DNA from: RBG-16-49-21 sp040768125
GTDB taxonomy: Bacteria > Spirochaetota > UBA4802 > UBA5550
Length of the DNA: 64,000 bases
Reading direction: 5' to 3'
Assembly (NCBI GenBank): GCA_040768125.1
Contig: JAXGNG010000001.1
Location: 620,001-684,000 of the forward strand
Of the stretch, positions 25,650 through 34,093 are shown in pieces; the stretch's first letter is position 1, and the number at the start of each line of letters is the position of its first letter. Below the pieces are notes generated by a model that did no database searches, was not told where the DNA came from, and saw only the letters and a list, made by a program, of their open reading frames with translations. A program made the position numbers and the translations under genes.

Positions 25650-27539
25650 GTGGCTGACACAATAGGCGACCTGAAACAGTATCTCGAAGCGAACCCCTGG
25701 CCGGACAGGTGGCGCTCCCTTGGCGTCCCCGTGGAATATTACTTTACCTACGAACTTCCCGTGTCGCCCCGAGATCTCTGGCCCCTGGTGTCCGACACCT
25801 CCCTTGTCAACAAAAAGCTTGGCCTCACGGGCATGGAGCTTTCCGAAAAAAACGGCAGGCTTCACGGGAAAACCAGGTTCGGCGTCTTCAGGGTAGAATG
25901 GGAAGAGCCTCCCTGGCAGTGGGAATCGGGCAGGGAACTTCGGGTCGAGCGGATATACTCGAGGGGGTTCGCGCATTACGTGCGGTTCCACATCCTCCTG
26001 GAGGAAGGCGCCGGCGCCTCATGCCGTGTACTCCTCTACTTCGGATGGATTCCGCGTAATCACGCGTACCGGGCGGTTCTCCTCGCGGCGCGGAACAGGT
26101 ATCGAAAACGCTACGGCGGCGTGTTGATGGAACTGGCCACCGCGGCCGCGAAGCCCGTCGAATTCCGGCTCCTTCCCGCGGAATCGCTCAGGGTTGAAGA
26201 GCGGCCGGCGACGGGTGGTGTCAACATCTCCCGTATCGCCTCGATACATCAACGGCTCCTCGATGAGAAGATCGACGCGGAATACGTGGAGCTGCTCATA
26301 CGGCATATCGATGAGGCCCCCGACGAGGAGCTCTACAGGATGCGGCCGAAGCGGATCGCGCGAGCCGCCGGATCCGACTGGATGCGGCTTCTTCCCGTGA
26401 TGCTTCACGCCACGCGGCGGGGCCTCCTGAACCTGACCTGGGACGTGGTCTGTCCCCACTGCCGCGGGGTGCGCGGGCGCACGGACCATCTCTGGGACGT
26501 GCCCGAGACCGCCTCCTGCGAGGTCTGCGCGGTCACCTTCACCACGGGAACGGTCAACGCCATCGAGATCACATTCCGTATCAGCCCGGAGATCAAGACG
26601 GTGGAGCCGGTGCTGTACTGCAGCGCGGAACCCGCGAGAAAGCCCCACATCAGGTTCCAGTGGGAGCTGGTGCCGGATGAGCGGCGTGCCGTGGCCGTCG
26701 ATTACGGAGAGGGGCGCTATCGCCTCCGCCTCCTTGGCCGCGAGACCTTCAACTTCCTGGATATTGACGGAGACCATCCTCCACGCGAGGTGCTGTGGGA
26801 ACACTCGACGGAGAACATGATCTTCCAGACGGGTCCGGGCGCGACACTCCTGATGGCGAACGGCGACTCCGTGCATCACATTTTCATCGTGGAAGAAAGC
26901 CGTGAGGACGCCGAAGCGCTGCGTCCCGGGGATCTTTTCAACTTTCAGGAATTCAGGGACCTTTTTTCCCGGGAGGCCCTGGCAGCGGGTCTTTCCATTG
27001 ACGTGGGGGTCCAGAATATCCTCTTCGTGGACATCGTGAAGTCGACGGAGCTTTACGGCAGGGAGGGGAATTCGCGGGCCTTCTCCCTGGTCAGGGAGTT
27101 CTTCGAAAAGAGCCACGCCATAGCCCTGTCGCACCGGGGGGCCATCGTCAAAACCATCGGCGACGCCGTGCTCCTCGCCTTTCGCGAGCCCCTTGACGCC
27201 CTGCGCGGCGCAATCGAGTTCATGTCGGTCTTCGACGGAAAGCACGGGGATGTTCCCATACGGACGAGGGCGAGCATCAACAGGGGTCCCTGCCTCGCGG
27301 TGAACCTGAACAGCGCCATAGATTATTTCGGGCAGCCGGTCAACGTTGCGGCGAAGCTCCAGGCCTACGCGGACGCCGGGGGTATCGCCGTTGCGGAGGA
27401 CTTCATGCGCGAGCCGTCGGTGACCGGCTATCTCGCGGGGAAGGGCTTCAACTTCGATCGGGAAAAGACGGCGTATGTGCGCGGTGCCGGTTCGGTGGCC
27501 TACTGGGTGATCAAGCCGAGGTTCAGGGGAAGAAGCTGA
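25650..27539 (+). CDS. Class III adenylate/guanylate cyclase with DUF5939-like N-terminal region
   Basis: A 629-residue soluble protein. Residues about 15-175 resemble an SRPBCC/lipid-binding-like domain. The middle part carries CPHC...CEVC (a probable zinc knuckle), as in DUF5939-containing cyclases. Residues about 455-600 are a class III cyclase domain with metal-binding LFVDIVKSTEL and KTIGDAVLLAF. In the transition-state motif the usual Arg is Lys (GQPVNVAAKL), so activity may be reduced. It would make a cyclic nucleotide, probably cAMP, though specificity is uncertain. I chose the GTG at 25650, which has GGGGGAAA about 5 bp upstream; a TTG at 25632 overlapping the plsC stop is the alternative. 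Confidence 0.82.
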   Translation: MADTIGDLKQYLEANPWPDRWRSLGVPVEYYFTYELPVSPRDLWPLVSDTSLVNKKLGLTGMELSEKNGRLHGKTRFGVFRVEWEEPPWQWESGRELRVERIYSRGFAHYVRFHILLEEGAGASCRVLLYFGWIPRNHAYRAVLLAARNRYRKRYGGVLMELATAAAKPVEFRLLPAESLRVEERPATGGVNISRIASIHQRLLDEKIDAEYVELLIRHIDEAPDEELYRMRPKRIARAAGSDWMRLLPVMLHATRRGLLNLTWDVVCPHCRGVRGRTDHLWDVPETASCEVCAVTFTTGTVNAIEITFRISPEIKTVEPVLYCSAEPARKPHIRFQWELVPDERRAVAVDYGEGRYRLRLLGRETFNFLDIDGDHPPREVLWEHSTENMIFQTGPGATLLMANGDSVHHIFIVEESREDAEALRPGDLFNFQEFRDLFSREALAAGLSIDVGVQNILFVDIVKSTELYGREGNSRAFSLVREFFEKSHAIALSHRGAIVKTIGDAVLLAFREPLDALRGAIEFMSVFDGKHGDVPIRTRASINRGPCLAVNLNSAIDYFGQPVNVAAKLQAYADAGGIAVAEDFMREPSVTGYLAGKGFNFDREKTAYVRGAGSVAYWVIKPRFRGRS

Positions 27540-27581
27540 TACGCCTGCCGGGGCGAATGAAGATTAAAGGTGAGGTGGGGC

Positions 27582-28910
27582 ATGACCGTTAAAAAGCGCG
27601 CGTCGGGAAGGGAAATATTCGGATGGGCGATGTTCGATTTCGCCAATTCATCCTACACGACGGTGATCATCACCGTGGTCTACTGCGTCATCTTCCCCCG
27701 GCTCATAGTGGGGGACGCGCCGGAATTCCGTCTTGGCAACCTTCTCTGGAGCGTGGCCCTGTCGATCAGTTACCTTCTCGTGTTTCTCTCCGCCCCGGTC
27801 CTCGGGGCCATCATGGATTTCACCGCGGCGAAGAAGAAGTTTCTCTTCGGGAGCTACGCGCTCACCGTCGCGGCCACGGCGTCACTCTATTTCGTCTTGC
27901 CCGGGGGTGTCGTCCTCGCGATGGTCCTGATCGTCCTTTCGAACATCGGTTTTTCCTACAGCGAATCCTTCGTCTCGAGCTTCCTTCCCGACCTCGGCCC
28001 CCCGGAAGACCTGGGAAAGATCTCCGGCTACGCCTGGGGCCTCGGCTATTTCGGCGGGCTTACCTCGACCGCGATCGTCATGTTCGGCCTCGGCGCCCTG
28101 GCCATCGAGAATTACCCCAATCTTCGCTTTGTCGGTCCCATTACCGGGGCGTTCTTTCTCGTCGCCGCCATACCCACCTTCCTCTGGGTGAGGGACCGGG
28201 GCACGGCGCGGTCGCTTCCTCCCCGGGAGAACTACCTGACCATCGGCCTGAACCGGGTGCGGCGCACCTTTCGGGACATTCGCCATTACCGGGACCTGGC
28301 CACCCTCCTGGCGTCGTTTCTCTTTGCCTACGCCGGTCTCTCCATCGTCATCAGTTTCGCGTTTATCTTCGGGGACCAGGTGATAAAATGGAGCGCCACC
28401 ACGCAGATGATGATGTTCGTCATCACCCAGTTTACCGCCGCCGGGGGCGCGTTCCTCTTCGGCGTGATCCAGGACCGCTGGGGCGCCAAGAGGACATTCA
28501 TGGCGACCCTTTTCATATGGGTGGCCGCTGTCAGCCTGATTTACGGCGTGGACGGGATTACGGCCGGGGTGAACGCGCTCCTGGGGGTCTCGTGGGAGGC
28601 GCAACACGTGTTCCTGGTGATCGGCTCCCTCGCGGGCCTCGGCCTCGGCGCCACGCAGTCGGCCTGCCGGGCCATGGTGGGGCTCTTCTCTCCCGATACC
28701 AAGTCGGGTGAATTCTTCGGCCTCTGGAACCTGACGGGCCGCCTCGCCGCGATCATCGGCCTCATGGCGCTCGGACTGCTCCAGGTGAATTTTGGCCTCA
28801 AGAACTCCATCCTGCTCTGCTCGGCCTTCTTCGTCATTGCCGTGGTCGTGGTTTCCTTCGTGAACGAGGAGCGGGGCCGCGCCGCGGCGGTGGAACACAG
28901 CGGGGAGTAG
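27582..28910 (+). CDS. UMF1/Atg22-like major facilitator transporter
   Basis: A 442-residue membrane protein with about 12 helices. The start GWAMFDFANSSYTTVIITVVYCVIFP is the signature of the UMF1 (Atg22-like) MFS family, and SGYAWGLGYFGG and GLGLGATQSACRAMVGLFSP are further family blocks. Bacterial members have no proven general substrate; the yeast relative exports amino acids from the vacuole. ATG 27582 is preceded by AAAGGTGAGG. It ends 14 bp from the convergent dehydratase-like gene and may share the transcript starting at plsC. Confidence 0.88.
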   Translation: MTVKKRASGREIFGWAMFDFANSSYTTVIITVVYCVIFPRLIVGDAPEFRLGNLLWSVALSISYLLVFLSAPVLGAIMDFTAAKKKFLFGSYALTVAATASLYFVLPGGVVLAMVLIVLSNIGFSYSESFVSSFLPDLGPPEDLGKISGYAWGLGYFGGLTSTAIVMFGLGALAIENYPNLRFVGPITGAFFLVAAIPTFLWVRDRGTARSLPPRENYLTIGLNRVRRTFRDIRHYRDLATLLASFLFAYAGLSIVISFAFIFGDQVIKWSATTQMMMFVITQFTAAGGAFLFGVIQDRWGAKRTFMATLFIWVAAVSLIYGVDGITAGVNALLGVSWEAQHVFLVIGSLAGLGLGATQSACRAMVGLFSPDTKSGEFFGLWNLTGRLAAIIGLMALGLLQVNFGLKNSILLCSAFFVIAVVVVSFVNEERGRAAAVEHSGE

Positions 28911-28924
28911 GGGACCTCCCCGCC

Positions 28925-30379
28925 TCACTCTTCAGCGGGAATGCCGGCGAGCTTCCGGGCCTTGATTTTCTTTTCCTCCATGTCAGCCAGGCGCGCTATC
29001 ATGATCCTCTGCGCCTGTGGCGAACCCGCCCCGTGCATCGATTCCGTCAGGTACCCCACGGCGGCGGATCCCAGGGTCAGGTTTTCGATTAGCCTGAGTA
29101 TGCGTATCCGGTGCTCCGTGGGCACGCCGCCGACGCCCCCCAGGTATTTTTTCACCCACTTGCCCGCCTCGGGAGACCGCAGGTCGCCCTCGGAGGGGCA
29201 GGTGACCATGAGCCCGCCGGCGATATCCTGGGCGAGCCGGGCGATTTCGTAGGGGAGTCGCGTCACGTTCTGCTTGTGGACGTTCGCCAGGAGGGCGTCC
29301 ACGTACCAGGTCCCGCTCGGCTCGGGACGTCCCTCGGCCGCGCAGGCGATGCATCCGCAGTAAAGGGTCTCGTTCAGCTGGTTCATCTCGACGATCTTGT
29401 CCTTCACGTGGGAGGCGCGCTCGACGCCGTTGTATTCCGCGGCGGTCTGCGCCGCCCCGATCAGCACGTCCCCGACGCCCACCTTGCAGGCGTAGCTCTG
29501 GCGGTGGTAGGAGGCGAAGAGTTCCACCAGGCGGCCGGCGAATTCATGCTCGCGGCACATGAAAATCCGCTCCCGGGGAACGAAGACATCGTCGAACACG
29601 ATCAGGGCCTCGTGGCCCCCGAAGGCGACGTTCCCGCGATCGATCAGGCCCTCCTCGAGCTTCCTGGTGTCGCAGGACTGGCGTCCCATGATGTACGTGA
29701 TGCCGTCGGTGTCGCTCGGCACGGCGAAGGAGACCGCGTAGTCGCGGTCTTCCCCGCGCATGGCCACCGTGGGCATCACGATGATTTCGTGGGAGTTCAC
29801 CGCCCCGGTCTGGTGCGCCTTCGCCCCGCGCACCACGATGCCGTCTGGTCGTTCCTCGACGATGCGGAGGAACATGTCGGGATCGGGCTGTCGGTGGGGC
29901 GGGAGGGAACGGTCCCCCTTCGGGTCGGTCATCGCGCCGTCGCAGACCAGGTCGTTCGCCTGGACGTACCCGAGATAATCCGTGAAGCGGCGCTGGTAGC
30001 CGGTGCCCCGGGCCGCGTCGATGTCGTGGGTAATGATGGAAAGCGCGTTCAGGGCGTCCATGCCCACGCAGCGCTGGAAACAGCACCCGGTCAGGGACCC
30101 CAGGAGCCTTCCCATCCTGCTTTTTTTCACCAGGTCTTCGGCGCTTTGGTGAATGTGCGTGAACCGGTTGATCCTGTTCCCCGTGAGATGGGAAACCGCC
30201 GTTATGATTTCCTCGTGCTTCGGGTCATGGGCCAGGGCGTAGGTCAGGGCGACGGCGTTCAGGGAGGGCCTGATGATCGGATCATCGACCACGTTTTCGA
30301 TCCTCCTGCCGAACATGTAGACCTTCAGGTCAAGAGCTTTCAGGCTTTCGATGTACTCGGCCGGTGTTTTAAGCGCCAT
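28925..30379 (-). CDS. abfD: 4-hydroxybutyryl-CoA dehydratase/vinylacetyl-CoA isomerase-like flavoprotein
   Basis: A 484-residue member of the HpaB/AbfD flavoprotein family. AbfD uses FAD and an unusual 4Fe-4S cluster held by three Cys and one His. Here C100 and C104 (GCCFQRC) and H292 with C298 (YHRQSYAC) fall at or within one residue of the positions described for the clostridial enzyme (99, 103, 292, 299). This favours a dehydratase over a 4-hydroxyphenylacetate monooxygenase, which lacks the cluster. It would convert 4-hydroxybutyryl-CoA to crotonyl-CoA in GABA or succinate fermentation in the cytoplasm. A GAGGAGG ribosome site is present. It lies 73 bp after the tetR gene on the same strand, so it is a likely regulatory target. 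No other pathway gene is nearby. Confidence 0.82.
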   Translation of the reverse strand: MALKTPAEYIESLKALDLKVYMFGRRIENVVDDPIIRPSLNAVALTYALAHDPKHEEIITAVSHLTGNRINRFTHIHQSAEDLVKKSRMGRLLGSLTGCCFQRCVGMDALNALSIITHDIDAARGTGYQRRFTDYLGYVQANDLVCDGAMTDPKGDRSLPPHRQPDPDMFLRIVEERPDGIVVRGAKAHQTGAVNSHEIIVMPTVAMRGEDRDYAVSFAVPSDTDGITYIMGRQSCDTRKLEEGLIDRGNVAFGGHEALIVFDDVFVPRERIFMCREHEFAGRLVELFASYHRQSYACKVGVGDVLIGAAQTAAEYNGVERASHVKDKIVEMNQLNETLYCGCIACAAEGRPEPSGTWYVDALLANVHKQNVTRLPYEIARLAQDIAGGLMVTCPSEGDLRSPEAGKWVKKYLGGVGGVPTEHRIRILRLIENLTLGSAAVGYLTESMHGAGSPQAQRIMIARLADMEEKKIKARKLAGIPAEE

Positions 30380-30452
30380 GGTGGGCCTCCTCTATCAGAA
30401 GAGCATGATGGTTGAATACGTCGGTCATTCGATAGTGAAAAAATCCGTCCCT

Positions 30453-31061
30453 TCAGCCGCGCTTCCTTTCAGCGCCAAGACCATGGAGCGCGAACCGGAA
30501 CACGAAGTCGATGATGTCATCCACGGAATACTTCCCCCCGGGGGAGAACCATATCCTTGACCTGGCAATGATGGAGGCGATGCTGAACACGGCGATCTTG
30601 ACGTCAAGGTCGGGGGAGAAGAGGCCTTTCCTCGCGCCACGGTTGATGATGGCGGTTCCGATCGCGTCGTACTCATCACGGAGGCGAATGATCGCCTTCC
30701 TGTGGGGCACGGTAAGGTTCTTCAGGCTTACGTCGAAGAGGAGCTTCGATGATCTCTTTTCGCCCAGGGTGAGACGCAGGTGGTTTTCTATCAGGGTGCG
30801 CAGGCCGCTCACTGGATCAATTCCTTCGTCCTCCCTGAGGTGCCGTATCGGCTCCACTATTTCGTTCATCTCGATGAGAAGTATCTCGTGGAGTATTGAC
30901 TCCTTCGATTCGAAAAAGTTGTACAGGTTTGCGGGACGGAAGCCGCAGGCGCCGGCGATATCCTTCATGCTGGTTTCGGCGTATCCCCTTTCCCAGAACA
31001 GCCTGCTTGCCCGGGAGAGGATAAGATCGCGCCGCTCCGTTCCCTTTTTTCGTCCCGTCAT
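30453..31061 (-). CDS. TetR-family transcriptional regulator
   Basis: A 202-residue regulator. The N-terminal helix-turn-helix (residues about 8-55) reads RRDLILSRASRLFWERGYAETSMKDIAGACGFRPANLYNFFESKESIL, shown here only in pieces: GYAETSMKDIAGACGF and NLYNFFESKES are the typical TetR blocks. The C-terminal ligand domain is helical. ATG 31061 is preceded by AAGGAGGA with 6-bp spacing; an 11-codon upstream extension has no such site. It probably controls its own promoter (palindrome over the -10) and the dehydratase-like gene 73 bp downstream. The inducer is unknown; an acyl-CoA would fit the target and the TetR class. Confidence 0.88.
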   Translation of the reverse strand: MTGRKKGTERRDLILSRASRLFWERGYAETSMKDIAGACGFRPANLYNFFESKESILHEILLIEMNEIVEPIRHLREDEGIDPVSGLRTLIENHLRLTLGEKRSSKLLFDVSLKNLTVPHRKAIIRLRDEYDAIGTAIINRGARKGLFSPDLDVKIAVFSIASIIARSRIWFSPGGKYSVDDIIDFVFRFALHGLGAERKRG

Positions 31062-31116
31062 CCGTTGTCCTCCTTCAGCCGAGGGACGCCACACCGCAAC
31101 CGGGGCCGTTTTGTTA

Positions 31117-31156
31117 TTAATGAATGACCATTAACTAATATTTCACGTGCTGTCAA
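31117..31156 (-). promoter_or_regulatory. tetR promoter with overlapping palindromic operator
   Basis: On the minus strand TTGACA (31156-31151) is followed after 17 bp by TAATGG (31133-31128). A perfect inverted repeat TTAATG-N6-CATTAA covers 31117-31134 and so overlaps the -10, the classic layout for an autorepressor. The tetR start is about 60 bases downstream. Confidence 0.65.
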
Positions 31157-31181
31157 GCATAAATCCCGAGGGGCGGGCGGG

Positions 31182-32144
31182 TCACGGCGTGACGGAGGTT
31201 TCGTCGAAATCGAGTTTCCCCCCGCCCTCTTCCTTTTGGTAGAAAACCCATGCGAGCTCCGCGCCGATCACGAAAAGGAAGCAGGTGTACCAGATCCATA
31301 TCATCAGGATGACGATCGTGTTCAGGGAACCGAAGATCGAGGTGTAGTCGTTGATTTCCCGTATGTAGATGGAAAAAAGCGACTTGATCACCTCGTAGCT
31401 CAGGGACGCGAAGAGCGCTCCCTTGAAAAGTGCCCTGTTGGTGAGCTTTTTCGGCGGCACAAACCGGTAGATCATGAAAATGAGCAGGGTGTTCATCACG
31501 AGTGTCGTGACCGAGGAAATGAGATAGGGAGTCCGTTCCAGGATGTTCACCAGTATGCTCAGGTGGCTCCAGGCGTTGATGTTCTCGTCGATGAGACGGG
31601 CTATTCCGATGTTCTTTATCACGGCGAAAAAATGGGAGAATATGGTGATGATGAAGACGCTCGTCGCGATGCCGAGAATGATGAGAAAGTGACGGGCCTT
31701 GGCCTTCCAGAAGCGCCTGCTCTCGTCGATCTGGAATGCCTTTTCCAGTCCCCGCTCGATGATGTCGAACACGAAGCTGCCCCACCAGAGAAGGAAGGGG
31801 ACCCAGATGAAGGCGAGGTAGCGCTTGGTATAGATGATCCTGTCAATGATGGAGATGAAGCGGTCGATGTTGATGGAGGGAAGCTGGTTCTTGAGCTGCG
31901 TGATGTAGAACGCGGCGAGGGCCTCGGATTTAAAGAAAAAGCTGAGCGCCGCGATGACCACCAGGGAGATGGGGATGAACGAGATCAGAAGAAAAAATGC
32001 CAGGGCGCATGTCGAGAGTTCTCCGTCGTGCTGGCCGAAATTTTTCATGACCGTGCGAAGATCGACGAAGACGAATTCCTTCGCCGCCCTGGCCGGCGCC
32101 AGGACGAGTTGCGTCAACAGCTTTGTGATCTTTTTTCTCTTCAT
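31182..32144 (-). CDS. YihY/BrkB-family inner membrane protein
   Basis: A 320-residue protein with about six membrane helices. Family features include ELSTCALAFFLLISFIPISL after the amphipathic N-terminus, IWVPFLLWWGSFVF, a loop with WKAKARHFLIILG and the closing SLNTIVILMIWIWYTCFLFVIGAEL. Members are often annotated as ribonuclease BN or virulence factor BrkB; the nuclease label is considered an error and the true function is unknown. It stands alone, leftward, 26 bp downstream of the outer-membrane-like gene, and could be its operon partner. Confidence 0.88.
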   Translation of the reverse strand: MKRKKITKLLTQLVLAPARAAKEFVFVDLRTVMKNFGQHDGELSTCALAFFLLISFIPISLVVIAALSFFFKSEALAAFYITQLKNQLPSINIDRFISIIDRIIYTKRYLAFIWVPFLLWWGSFVFDIIERGLEKAFQIDESRRFWKAKARHFLIILGIATSVFIITIFSHFFAVIKNIGIARLIDENINAWSHLSILVNILERTPYLISSVTTLVMNTLLIFMIYRFVPPKKLTNRALFKGALFASLSYEVIKSLFSIYIREINDYTSIFGSLNTIVILMIWIWYTCFLFVIGAELAWVFYQKEEGGGKLDFDETSVTP

Positions 32145-32170
32145 CAGATGCCTCCCCCGGCTGCCTTGAC

Positions 32171-32881
32171 TCAGATAAAGAGCCGGAACCCGATGCCGAT
32201 GCCGGTCAGGTGGCCGTGGCGGTTCGTTTCCCCGGGATCGACGATATCGCGCATGTGCGTTGCTTCAATGCACAAACCGAGGCCATCGGTGACGACCCAG
32301 GTGAGGCCGGCGGCAATCCCCACGTTGATGAAGGAGAAGCGGGTCGATCCCAGGTTGGGCACCTTTCCCCCCGCCATTCCGTACTGGAGGAAAAGACCGA
32401 GGTAGGGAAAGAGGACCGGCGTTGCACGGAAGAAGTAGTTGCCCCCGATGCCCACGGCGCCTCCCATGGCGGTCACGGAAGTGGACACGGCCAGGGGAAG
32501 GCGCTTTGACTGGAGCCGTACCGTCGTGGTAATGTACTGGTGCGTGCCCTGGATGCCGATGGCCAGGCCGTCGATGAAGAAGTAGCTCACGGAGAGAAGG
32601 GCAACGGGATTGATCCCGGCGTGTTCAAGGCCCGGATGGGTTTCACCGCCGCCCACGGCGTATGAGGCGATGCCGCCGATGCCGAGCATGACGCTCTTTT
32701 TCGATATGGGGCTCTTCGCGCGGTGCTGGCGTGGCGCATCCCGCGGGGCCGAGTCAGTGGCCGGGGCTGTATCAGCGGAGGAGGGAGGCGTCTCGGCCGC
32801 CGCGGAACACACCAGGGCGCATGCCACGAAGCCCGCGGACAGTATACCGAGGAAAAGCCGATGGCGGAAACAGTCTATCAT
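32171..32881 (-). CDS. Probable outer-membrane beta-barrel protein
   Basis: A 236-residue protein with a signal peptide (GILSAGFVACALVCSAAAE), then a Pro/Ala/Ser-rich linker to about residue 55. A barrel-like series of alternating hydrophobic strands follows: SVMLGIGGIASYAVGG, ALLSVSYFFIDGLAIGIQG, GIGGNYFFRATPVLFPYLGLF, FINVGIAAGLTWVVTDGLGL and GHLTGIGIGFRLFI. A C-terminal aromatic-rich strand is typical of outer-membrane proteins. I do not recognise a family. It is 26 bp upstream of the YihY-like gene on the same strand. Confidence 0.6.
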   Translation of the reverse strand: MIDCFRHRLFLGILSAGFVACALVCSAAAETPPSSADTAPATDSAPRDAPRQHRAKSPISKKSVMLGIGGIASYAVGGGETHPGLEHAGINPVALLSVSYFFIDGLAIGIQGTHQYITTTVRLQSKRLPLAVSTSVTAMGGAVGIGGNYFFRATPVLFPYLGLFLQYGMAGGKVPNLGSTRFSFINVGIAAGLTWVVTDGLGLCIEATHMRDIVDPGETNRHGHLTGIGIGFRLFI

Positions 32882-33089
32882 TGTATCAGCCTGTCAGTGA
32901 TTAGAACATCCGCGGGTGCCGGTGATTGCAACGACTCGCCGGGCGCCGCGCACCGCCGCGCTGGTGCATGGCGATCGCCATGATCGAAGGGACGGAATCA
33001 AAGCTCTGACCTCATCCCGCCCCCGGCGGTGACCATTATGCGGCAGGATAGAGTGCGGCAATCAATATTTCAATAAAAAAAACAACCTC

Positions 33090-33788
33090 TCAGTCGTCGC
33101 TTCCGCCGAGAAATCCCGCCCGGAGGAGGAAATAGAGCAGGGTCATGATCGATGAGGCGGCCGCGGCCACGTAGGTCATCGCCGCTGCCGAAAGCACCCT
33201 GTTTACACCCGCAAGCTCTGTCCGGGAGACCAGGCCGTATGACGCGAGCATCTCCTTCGCCCTCGACGAGGCATTGAATTCCACCGGGAGGGTCACGAGC
33301 TGGAACAGCACTACGGCGCTGAAGAGCACGATCCCCACCTTGACGAGGCCCATGACTCCCAGTATGAAGCCGGCGATCATGACGATCCAGGACATGCTGG
33401 ATCCGATGCTGGCGATGGGCACCATGGTGTTCCTCAGCACGAGAGGCGAGTAGGCTTTGGCGTGCTGAACCGCGTGGCCCGTTTCGTGGGCGGCGACGCC
33501 AATGGCGGAGATGGAGTTGCTCCGGTACACGTTCGGCGAGAGGCGCACCACGCGCTTCGTGGGATCATAGTGGTCAGAAAGGAAACCCGAGGTCTCGGTC
33601 ACCGACACGTTCGTAAGTCCGTTCCTTCTCAGTATCTGCGTGGCCACCTCGGCGCCGGTAAGCCCCGAGGCCGTGGCGACGCGGGAGTACTTGTTGAAGG
33701 TGCTTTTCACCTTGATGGACGCCCAGATCGAGAGCAGTAGCACCGGCGCCATCATTATCCAGTACAAGGGATCGAGTCCCATTATCAT
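33090..33788 (-). CDS. YugP-type zinc metallopeptidase, membrane-bound
   Basis: A 232-residue protein with an N-terminal helix (LYWIMMAPVLLLSIWASI) and zinc site H101-E-T-G-H105 (AAHETGHAVQHA), preceded by LSPNVYRSNSISAIGVAA. Several helices follow, including SIGSSMSWIVMIAGFILGVMGLVKVGIVLFSAVVLFQLV. This matches the neutral zinc metallopeptidase family typified by Bacillus YugP. Its substrate is unknown. It stands alone with its start facing the divergent TPR gene. Confidence 0.88.
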   Translation of the reverse strand: MIMGLDPLYWIMMAPVLLLSIWASIKVKSTFNKYSRVATASGLTGAEVATQILRRNGLTNVSVTETSGFLSDHYDPTKRVVRLSPNVYRSNSISAIGVAAHETGHAVQHAKAYSPLVLRNTMVPIASIGSSMSWIVMIAGFILGVMGLVKVGIVLFSAVVLFQLVTLPVEFNASSRAKEMLASYGLVSRTELAGVNRVLSAAAMTYVAAAASSIMTLLYFLLRAGFLGGSDD

Positions 33789-34093
33789 GTCGTTCCTCCG
33801 TTTTTCGCCTCCGGGGAATGCACCCCGGTTTCGGCACTATCTTTCAGAATCAAATGTTCACGCCGACACTTTCCCGGGCAATGAACGGGGGCCGGCACGG
33901 GATCCGTACGGCATCGCGATACATCATCGATCACCATCGCGAATCCTGTCAATCGGGTATTTGTCCAGGATGGATTGTTACAGAATAAATTCATTTTTTC
34001 CGCCCGTCGGGGCGTCTTTGCTCCCGCTTCCCCGGTCGGGATCGTCAATTAGATTTGACAATATAGGCCGCCGTACCTATCTTAGGTGGAGTT
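33789..34093 (+). other. Divergent spacer with a probable promoter for the TPR gene
   Basis: No gene seen. TTGACA at 34055-34060, a 17-bp spacer and TATCTT at 34078-34083 form a good sigma-70 promoter facing the TPR gene. The transcript would begin only a few bases before ATG 34094, implying a very short leader or use of the later ATG at 34109. Confidence 0.5.

Noticed and set aside
29111..30415. 434-codon rightward open frame
   Set aside because: Antisense to the abfD-like gene, which keeps its cofactor ligands.
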